Part shown: piece by piece, positions 56,419 to 64,000 of the stretch
How the letters are laid out: every line of letters starts with the position of its first letter
Position numbering within the stretch: the first letter of the stretch is position 1
Source of the DNA: Edaphochlamys debaryana
Taxonomy: Eukaryota; Chlorophyta; Chlorophyceae; Chlamydomonadales
Reading direction: 5' to 3'
Assembly (NCBI GenBank): GCA_016858145.1
Contig: JAEHOE010000150.1
Coordinates: 124,001-188,000, forward strand
DNA: 64,000 nt
Translations under genes and position numbers: made by a program
Notes under the pieces: generated by a model
The model's input: only the letters and a program-made list of their open reading frames with translations
What the model was told of the DNA's origin: nothing
Databases searched by the model: none

Positions 56419-57101
56419 TATAAAGGGGCCGGGAAAGTCATGCTTCTTGGCACTGGTTCTCGGGGTGAATCGGGGCTCGCGCTGGGACTGGGGTCATTGG
56501 GCCTGGGAGCGCGTATAATCGAGGTTTCGGGTGTCCGGGGGTTGGCAGTTGTGCTTTGGGATCCGCCGCATCCAGTAACGCATGATTCGTCAATTATTGG
56601 CTGCGAGGCTCGCTTTCTTTCCAGTGCTGAGGTGACTCGGCCTTCGCTATGCTTTTGGCAGGCACTGTGCCGGAGTGGGCCGCGGAAGCGCGGCGGTGTT
56701 GCACGGCACTGGGGACTGAATGCAAGCATCTTTTGGGATTGTACACACGCTCAAATGACCGGCGTCGAGCCTCATGGCCGGTGCTCATGGGATTTCAGGG
56801 ATTTGCAAAGGATAAGGCTGCGGAGCTTCCTGTGCAATTGAATCCAGGGGAAGTCCCACTGGTCTTCTGGGCCGCAAGTGTTAGCGGGGTTTATGGCTGG
56901 GAGGAACTGCACCTGTACGGGTTCCCCCTGGAGCTGCGGTCTGCGCAGTGCGGGCCCGTAACGGCTTCAGTCATTCCATCCGGACAAATATGTTGTGGGC
57001 TCCATGTATTGTGCATGCGGGGGTGTCATCAATGGGCCGGCTTTTCAGGCCAGCACGTGGGGAATCATTTCTGCACGATAAGCCGCGCGCCGTCGACATG
57101 A
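56419..57101 (+). other. TATA box followed by overlapping open frames, possible orphan gene or element remnant
   Basis: TATAAAG at 56419 is 21 bp before an ATG at 56440 opening a 133-residue frame (MLLGTGSRGESGLALGLGSL). A second frame from 56649 runs 150 residues to 57101 and includes VPLVFWAASVSGVYGWEEL. Neither resembles a family I know, and composition differs from neighbouring exons. The two frames could be one coding region broken by a frameshift or an unseen intron. An ATG this close to a TATA box leaves no room for a normal leader, which argues against the first frame. Confidence 0.25.
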
Positions 57102-57539
57102 GGTGTGGCCATGCTCCAATGTCGGCGATGTGCATTGGCGGCAGCTGTGCGAGGTCGCGGTGGCGGTTGATATGATGCGCCGAGCAGGCCGACCCACGGC
57201 TTCGCAAAATTTGTGGCGCAGGCGTTTGGGGCCTGGGCAGCCGTGCGCGGTGCGCTAACGCAGGAGGGCTGACCGATGCGGCGGATTGTTGTGCCAGGCG
57301 TGGGCCTTCCATGCGTCCGCGCCTTACGTGATGCTGTAGCATGACTTGCAAGTGAGCTGGGTGGGTCCAGCAGGTGTGTGCTGGTGGTAGCGGGCGCTGA
57401 CCCGGGGTCCACACGCTTGCCGTTTCTGCAAGAAGCCGCAGTGCATATGCTGCTGCATGCATGGCGTACCATGGCGCATGGCTCGAGCGCACGCAGAAAG
57501 GCGTAGGCTCACGCAACACCGCTCAACAGTACGTCAATT

Positions 57540-57591
57540 GGCGATGTTAGTCTGATGCTGCAAGCGGCAATGTTATTCTGATGCTGCAAGC
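57540..57591. repeat. 26-bp tandem duplication
   Basis: GGCGATGTTAGTCTGATGCT plus GCAAGC is followed directly by a copy with two base differences. Confidence 0.9.
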
Positions 57592-60214
57592 AAGAGGAAT
57601 GGCCCTTGCCTATCTGTGAGGCCTGTGGCTCTCTGCAACGCATCTGAAGTAGTGAGCCCGTGCCTTGCATCGTGTTTGCCTGGCTGCTTGAGGTCAAGCT
57701 GAACGTAGTCGAAGGGTTTTAGGGAGGGAATGTGCGCTTGGGACGCCGCAAGTGGTGTGCGGTTGGTTTGGCAGATCCCAGTTGGCATGTAGGGTTGTAT
57801 CTCCTTATGCGCGTGTGAAGCCTGCTTACGTACCCGAGTCGTCCCCGCCTACCGCCGTTTAGGGGCAACGGCCACCACCCGGAAGGCACCACCAGGGGCC
57901 AGGCCCTTGACTGTACTGGACCGGAAGAGCAGGACCAGTAGTAGCAATCAGGTGTAGAAGTCAGATAGAGCAGCAGGAGCAGGCAGCAAGCTCAGCTCCC
58001 TCACTACTTCAGTTGCAAGAGGCCGTGGTCAGGCCCGGATGCAGCCCCGCTTGGCACCACAGAACAGCAGTGTAGGACAGCGGGGAGCGGGGGGCAGCGT
58101 TGGCCTAGCCCGAACGTCAAAGCTATCGAAAGCGGCAGAGCTGCGTGCCATCCGTGGGGGCAGGGCCCAGCTTTCCTGGAAGGAACACTGGCTGTTACTC
58201 CAGTACTCACGCAGTGCGGAGATTGCAGACGTAACATTCACGCCAGTATGCGCCCCCGCCCCTCCTGGCCCTACCCTATCTACAGGTCTCGTCAGCATGC
58301 CCAGCTCCGTGTCAACACACCCCTGCGGCAGCAGCCCGGCGGGCGCTGCCAGGCGGCCATTCCCCCCACTGCGGCACTGCCGCTCACCTCACACCTCCTC
58401 CTCCTGCTGCTACTGGCATGCCCTGCCCCGCCTGGATAGGCACAGGTGCGTGCGGGCCTCCTCCGCTTGGCTCCGCCTGGGCCCCCTTCCCTCTCTTCCC
58501 CGCCCCTCCCAACGCAGGACGCCGTGCCCTGCCACCCGCTCCTCAACCCCGGGGTCTACGCAACCCTCACCGCCCCCGCCTCCCCCCGCACTGTCTCTTA
58601 CGCCGCCTTCCGCATTAGGGGGTGCTTGGGATCGATGGGAGGGGCATAGGGGCATTAGGGGGGACATTGCGTGGGTGGCTGTGTGTGGGGTGCACCCCGT
58701 GGGGTGGGGCATGGGCGGCTGGAGGGCGGTGCGCAGATGAGCTGCTGTCCAAAGCTCCGTCCTCTGCCCCGCCGCCCCCCTCAGCCGTCTGTATGTCGCT
58801 GCCCTGCACATATGGCTGGCGCACAATGTGCTGACGTCCACGCACAAACGTGTTGTCCAGTGCCTGATTAAACCGCAAGAGAAGCATCGCAGTTCAGGTT
58901 GCAGATCGCATATCACGAGGACAACGCTGACTGATTGAGCTGACAGCCAACACAGACACCCAGCGCTCGTCCAGCTCCAGCCCCGGGTTCAGTGTTGCTG
59001 CTTAGGGACGCTTGGCCTGCGCCCCCCAACTGACAGTCCCTCGCGCTCGTTCATCGTCCAGCGCCCGAACGACGGACAGCTGTGGCCGCCGCACGCCGCA
59101 CACCGGCATGCCCCGACTCCTCCAGACGCAGGCCCCGCCCCCAGGGAGCCCGCAAAACCGCGGCAAAAGCGCAGGCTTGCGCGTCCCAACCCCCAATCCA
59201 CAGCCTCAGAGACAACACCAACCGACCTGCGCGCTTTCCGCCCCAGCCCCAACCCGCTGCCCCGCAGCCCCAACGCACCACAAGCCAGGGCGCCGCGCGG
59301 TCACGGCGCCGCCTCCGACGCCCGGCCAAACCGCCTCACGGCCCCCCACCCCTGGCCATGCGGAGGGAGCCCGCCCATGGCCCGCAGCCCCTCAGCACCG
59401 CACTGGCGCCGCCACCCAACACCGCCGCTGCCCCCAGCCTCAGGCCCACGCAGCTCCCTCACGCGCACCCGCAGCCCCCAGCACCCGTACCCCCCTGCAG
59501 CCGCATAACCGCATGGCCCTGATACCGTGCGGGCGGGTGAGCGCGGTACCCCGCGCCCCGTGCCGCCGCGACGAGGGGGTTGGGCTGCATCCAGGGCTGC
59601 CGGGCCGCTGGCCGCAGGGCGCTGATGGTGGGGCTGCCGCGGCCGCCGGGCTCCCAGCTAGCCGCTCCTCCCCTGCCCCACCCGGGGCCGCCCGAGCCAT
59701 TCACGCTCATGTCAATAAGCCGCGTGGCCTCCGCCACTCGCCACCGCCCAGCTCCGCCCCGGTCTCCACCGCCCGCCCCCGGGCGCAGCGCCGCTCCGCC
59801 GCTCGCCGCAGCCCTTGCTCCAACCCCGCTCCGCTCCTCGCCGCAGCCCCCGCACCGAGCTCTGCTGCGCGGCTGGCTCCGCGTGTGCGCCCGGTCCTCC
59901 GCACACGAGCTCGGCCACGGTCCTCCGCACGTGGGCTTTGCCCCGGCGGTCCTCCGCCATATGCGCTCGGCCCCGGTTCGCCGCGAGGGTGCGCTCATGC
60001 GGTGGCGGGCTTCTGGGCCATCTCGTGGCTGCGGGGGCGGAGGCGAGGTGGGGAAGGGGGTTTTGGGGTTTGCTTGGGGGGGCGGGCGTGAGGGGCCGGG
60101 GGAGGGGGCGGGGACAGGAGAGGTGCGGTGCAGGCACTGCAGCAGGGGCGGGACCGCGCCGCAGGCAACAGGGGGAGCCAACCTCCCTCCCTCCCTCCCC
60201 CAAGCATCCCTTAC

Positions 60215-61109
60215 CGAAGCCACGGTCCGTCCCATACTCCCACTCCCAGAGTTCCCACATCCGCCGCATGCGGGCGGGCGCTGTGCTACGAGCGGCCGCC
60301 CCCTGCAGCCGGCGGTCCCCCCCCCCCCCCTGAACCGCGCACCTGAACTTGCGGTACAGCTGGTAGCTGCCGGTGACTGCCATGAAGGCGTTGACCGCCA
60401 GCAGGTTGTAGTTGACCGGCGTGATCTGCGTGCTGCGCGGGCGAGACGGCGCGGGCATGCCGCGTCGGTTAGGTTCCTGAGGAGGGGATCCGCAACAGCT
60501 CTTCACAGCCATGGGCGCAGGAGAGTTCCTAGACCCGATCCCCCCTTGGGGAACGCATGTCGGGCCAGTGCCTAGAGTGCTCACCTGTAGCGAGACCAGA
60601 TCACACCAGTTGCGGTAATGGCTGCAGGGAAGGATAGGGTGAGCAGGGGAGCAGTCAGGAGAGCTCAAGAGGGCTGCCTATGCAGTGGGCCCCGGACGCG
60701 CTTGTCAAGGGTTCAAGGTGGCGCGAGGTCCCGTGCGCGCAGAGCAAGCAAGGGGACACTGAGGAGCTACTTAAGACAACGGAAGTATCGGCAATAGGGC
60801 AGTGCGGGCAGGGGTAGGGGACGGCAGTGTGCTGGCACGGGGCAAGGCGGGGCAGGGGGGGGGACGACGTCGGAGGGTTGCTCACCGACTTGTTGCGGAG
60901 TGCTGATCTTGTCCGCGGGACGGTGGATATCCGCGATGTTAGCAAGAGAGATCCCCCACTTGAACGTGGGGGCCCAGAAGTGGACTGCGGGCGATCGCAC
61001 GGACTACGTCAAAGCCATTCGCTCCACAACTCTACCGTAACACCCACGTACTCGTCTTTGGTCCCGCAGGATGGTTCCAGAACGCTTGAAGCTTCTGCGC
61101 TACCGTCAT
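60215..61109 (-). CDS. MPC2: Mitochondrial pyruvate carrier subunit, MPC2-like (last exon unresolved)
   Basis: Subunit of the heteromeric carrier that moves pyruvate across the inner mitochondrial membrane. Exons 61109-61052, 60984-60886, 60621-60585, 60432-60343 and 60285-60215, phases closed. The protein begins MTVAQKLQAFWNHPAGPKTI and continues HFWAPTFKWGISLANIAD, PADKISTPQQ, AITATGVIWSRYS, TQITPVNYNLLAVNAFMAVT and SYQLYRKF, the family signature from end to end. After that come TAPARMRRMWELWEWEYG and TDRGFG, unusual for the family in having three Trp in a short helix. A donor (GGCTTCG then GTAAGG) follows; the final exon and stop are not certain. The model already has 118 residues, slightly more than usual for MPC2. 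It is divergent from the WD40 gene. Confidence 0.9.
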
Positions 61110-61570
61110 GTTGCTCAGCACGCTGCTTTAGGGCTGTCGAACGTGGGCTGGAGTTGGAACAGCGTCTCGCTTCAGTTCTGCACCCGTGCCAGTGTGTGTC
61201 GAGCAAGCTATTCGGAGCGGCCGTAGGGTTGGGCGCTCATTGTTTCGCGTGCCTAGCCAATTGGTGCAGCCTCATGCAGCGGCAGGTGCCGGCACGGAAG
61301 CGAGAGAGAACAGCACAGTAAGCAGGTGCACCGATAACAAGATACGGTTAGATAGCTGCCCACTTAATCGCAGGCTAAGCCACACAGCGAATGTCACATG
61401 CGTGAAGCATAGCGGCGAACTCCGCCCAGCTGGCCTTGCGAGCGTATGAGCTGGCAAGACGATAGGAAGACCGCGAGCTTGATTGGGAGCATAATCGGCT
61501 GACAGCGTCCCGCAAGCGGTGCCGCTCCTCCATCCCAGGGCGCCTTCCCCCGTCCTGCGCCGGGTCTGCC
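61110..61570. promoter_or_regulatory. Divergent promoter region (MPC2 / WD40 gene)
   Basis: Only 461 bp separate the two start codons, so both promoters and 5' UTRs share this stretch. No clear TATA box is seen. Confidence 0.6.
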
Positions 61571-63717
61571 ATGGACCGCCAACGGCCCCCTCTCGGCGGG
61601 GGCCAACGCCGCGTGGCCAACCCCGCGGGTGAGTCCAAGTCGCAGGGCATGCAGCAGCTCCCTCCTTTGGAGGTTTTGGGTCCAGCGCGTGCCTCCGGAG
61701 CACCCCCCACCCCCCCGCCCTGCTCTCCCTCTCCTCGCGCCTTTGCGGCTCCTCCCTGCTTTCCCCTCTTAACGACCATCCTCTCCATTCACGGCCACCC
61801 CTCTGCCACCGCTGTGCACAGGCAAGTTCTCCGCAGCTCAGTCTCACCTGCTGAACGACAAGTACATGGACGACTTTGAGAAGGTGGGGCGGCGCGGGCA
61901 GGGGCGGCAATGGAGGGAACTGCATGGCAGCAAGGACCGAGGGCTGAAGTGCATGGTTTATGAATTCCTGATGCCATGAGCGCAGCTTAGATGCTGAATC
62001 CTTGTTACCTCTGCACACAGGACAGCTGTGCTGCACCCTTGATGAACCCCCATGCCCCGGCTAACCCCCTCTTTCCCTTAGGCCTGGGAGGAGATGCACG
62101 GGCTTGCACTGACGGAGCGGGGCGGCAGCGGCAGCCGGGGCGGGGGCGGAGGTGGCATGGGGGGGCCCTATGGGGACCCCTGCGGCGGGGGCGGCGGCGG
62201 CGGCGGCGGGTTCGCGGCGCAGCAGCGGAGCCTGTACGCTGCCCTGGAGGACCCCTCGGGTCTCGACGGACCGCCCATTCCCCTGGGGGGAGGCGGGGCG
62301 GGGTCGCGGGCGGGGTCGGGGCGGCCCGGCAGGTGGGCGGGGAGGGGGGGGGGGGGTCCCAGGCGTGGGCAGGGGGATGGGGCTATGGGCTTGGGAGGCG
62401 TAGCGGGGTCATGGGGTCGAGGTCGGGGACTAGCAAGGTCGGCTGGCGGGGCCTGAGACCAACGAAGAAGAAGGTTGACGAAGGCTAACCAAGGTTGACG
62501 AAGGCAGGCGGCTTGAGGTTTATTTGGCTCAGTGGAGCAAGTTCACAGCCCAACAGCACCAACTGCCTGTGCCCCTCCTCGCCCCAACCTTGTTGGTGCC
62601 CCCACCTCTGCCGTTGTTAACCCCCGCAGCAACCAGCGCCCAAGCTACGGCGTCTCGCCCAGCCGAAGCCGCATCCCAGCCCGCCCCTCCCCCGGCGCAG
62701 CCTCCTCCTCCTCCTACGCCCGCGGACCCTCCCCCTCGGGTCGCGCCGGGGCCCCCTCCTCCTGCGCAAGGGCCCCCTCGCCCTCCTACGGCGCACCCCC
62801 CGGCTCCGCCTCGGCCGCACGTGGGGGCCCGGTGGCGGGGCGGCGCGCCGGGCTGGGGTCCGCCCGCAGCGGCGGCGGCGGCGGCGGCGGCGGCGGTGGG
62901 GGTTGGGACGACGACGGTCCGTTTGGGAGCGGCGCAGCCGGCGGCGGTGGCGGCGGGGGCTTGGCGGCGGCTCGGGCTGGCGGGCCGTTTGGCGGGAGAG
63001 GCGGCGGCGGGGTCGGGGTCGGGGGCGCGGTGCCGGGTCGGTACCCGGGGCGTGTGGTCCCCGGGTGGACCTCGGGGCCCCTGGACCCCGCCGGGGTGCT
63101 GTGCGACCTGTCGGACAGGTGGGGGGCGGAGTTGGGGGGTTGAGGTTGGGGAGGATGGGGATCGAGGGGGGGGGATAGAGGATCAAGCCCGGCAGATGGT
63201 AGTCTTTGTGCTGGTGCTCAGTCGCATCACCACGCCACCCTCCCGCCCTTGACTTGACCCTGTATCCTCTCATCAACCCCCTCCTCTTCCCTCCTCCTCC
63301 CCTCCTCTTCCCTTCCCCCCCCCCCCTCCAGGCCCAACACCTGCTCCGCCGCCGCCTGGGCCCGGGGGGAGGTGGTCATTGGCTCCACGGACCACGCGCT
63401 GTACGTACTGGACGCAGGTGTGTGTGTGGGGGGGGGGGAGTGGAGTACGGAGGGGGGGGGCGGGAGGGGATAGGTAAGCAGGGAGGGGAGGGGGCGGGGG
63501 AGGTGGTAAGGGCGGCGGACGGGGGGAGCCAGCCAGGCGGACTGCCGCGGTCGGCACGAGTGCAGTCGCCGAGGGGCAGTCGCAGGCGCTCAGGGAGGAG
63601 TGGCGGCTCACTGGGTACGTACCGGGCCCCCCCTGTCGTGCTGCCCCCCCGCCGCCCGTGCGCAGCCAAGGGCACCCGCAAGCGCACGCTCTACTCCAAG
63701 ACGTGCGGACACACCGA
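61571..63717 (+). CDS. WD40-repeat protein, 5' part (3' end beyond the window)
   Basis: Exons 61571-61628, 61822-61883, 62082-62332, 62630-63118, 63332-63417 and 63666-63717, all GT-AG with closed phases. The N-terminus (MDRQRPPLGGGQRRVANPAG) leads to a helical block (FSAAQSHLLNDKYMDDFEKA), then about 230 residues rich in Gly, Ser, Pro and Arg (YGVSPSRSRIPARPSPG). The last two exons read VVIGSTDHALYVLDA and KGTRKRTLYSKTCGHTE, which are the end of one WD40 blade and the linker and start of the next (G-H-T-E before an expected W-V). The rest of the propeller must follow outside the window; 63718-64000 appears to be intron, with one weak acceptor near 63921. WD40 proteins act as interaction scaffolds; partner and pathway are unknown. 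Confidence 0.75.
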
Positions 63718-64000
63718 GTGAGCGCGGCGGGCGGGGGGCGGGGGTGAGGGGCCGGGGGGATTGGGGACGGGGGCGCGGGTAGGAGCACGTAAAACGACAC
63801 GAGTGGGGCCCCTTCCAGACGGCAGGGGCTCGGTTGCATCGTGTACCCTCATGCTTCCTGCACCCTCTGTCGTTGAAGTCAGACCGCAGCGCTTCTCCTG
63901 ACTATGTCGGTCTTTTTTCCAGCTGCCATGTGCGGTCTCCACGTGCCTTTCTCGGACTTCCTACATAACGTCCACACAGGAATCTCCTCCCCCATCCCTC

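Larger units (their letters stand above)
55374..60214. other. Long gene-poor region between the SBP and MPC2 genes
   Basis: About 4.8 kb. The left part (55.4-57.8 kb) is richer in A and T than the coding regions and contains overlapping open frames at 56440-57101 preceded by TATAAAG at 56419. The middle (57.8-58.9 kb) has one exon-like piece at about 58519-58615 (DAVPCHPLLNPGVYATL) without partners. The right part (59.0-60.2 kb) is C-rich with long open frames on both strands that look compositional. The MPC2 last exon or 3' UTR should lie just below 60214. Confidence 0.45.

Noticed and set aside
59012..60091. 359-codon plus-strand frame and a 258-codon minus-strand frame over the same DNA.
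   Set aside because: Both are Pro/Ala/Arg noise from C-rich DNA without splice structure or domain; the stretch more likely lies in the MPC2 3' region.
1..64000. CRISPR arrays, rRNA, bacterial operons, replication origins.
   Set aside because: None seen. The short tandem repeats lack regular unique spacers, and gene structure is eukaryotic throughout.

Overview
The window looks like nuclear DNA of a volvocine or Chlamydomonas-type green alga. It is very GC-rich. Genes are cut by many short introns (mostly GT-AG), exons carry long Ala/Gly/Gln/Pro runs, and TGTAA (the usual chlorophyte polyadenylation signal) lies downstream of several stop codons. It encodes a chloroplast-targeted CURT1-type thylakoid protein, two mitochondrial inner-membrane proteins (TIM23 and a mitochondrial pyruvate carrier subunit) and an SBP-box transcription factor. 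I rebuilt most genes by hand from splice sites; in the models listed with closed exon phases, every exon junction keeps the reading frame.

Layout. 0.3-6.1 kb, minus: a type II membrane glycosyltransferase of family GT61, incomplete at the window edge and with a likely frameshift. 7.6-9.8 kb, plus: a secreted protein with four C-type-lectin-like domains (CTLD copy A). 10.3-15.9 kb, minus: a 1,046-residue low-complexity protein I do not recognise. 16.9-18.5 kb, plus: CURT1. 20.2-22.4 kb, minus: CTLD copy B. 26.1-31.8 kb, minus: a 1,544-residue protein joining leucine-rich repeats to a DUF506 (PDDEXK-like) domain. 34.8-36.7 kb, minus: TIM23. 38.4-40.6 kb, plus: CTLD copy C. 42.9-55.4 kb, plus: a 2,822-residue SBP-box protein of the SPL1/SPL12/CRR1 type. 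60.2-61.1 kb, minus: mitochondrial pyruvate carrier MPC2-like. 61.6 kb to the end, plus: a WD40 protein, 3' incomplete, divergent from MPC2.

The main structural feature is the triplication of the CTLD gene with its flanks. A and B are inverted about 8.7 kb apart and enclose the unknown gene and CURT1. C is a direct copy of A about 28 kb further on. B also carries a decayed piece of the last exon of the unknown gene, so A is the likely source locus of the A-B event. B has a private 212-bp insertion flanked by a 12-bp direct repeat.

The genes do not form one pathway. Several neighbours are divergent or convergent pairs that probably share promoters or 3' regions. I see no CRISPR array, rRNA or convincing tRNA, and no intact transposon. 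The stretches at 23.1-26.1, 31.8-34.7, 36.7-37.7, 40.8-42.9 and 55.4-60.2 kb hold no gene I can support.
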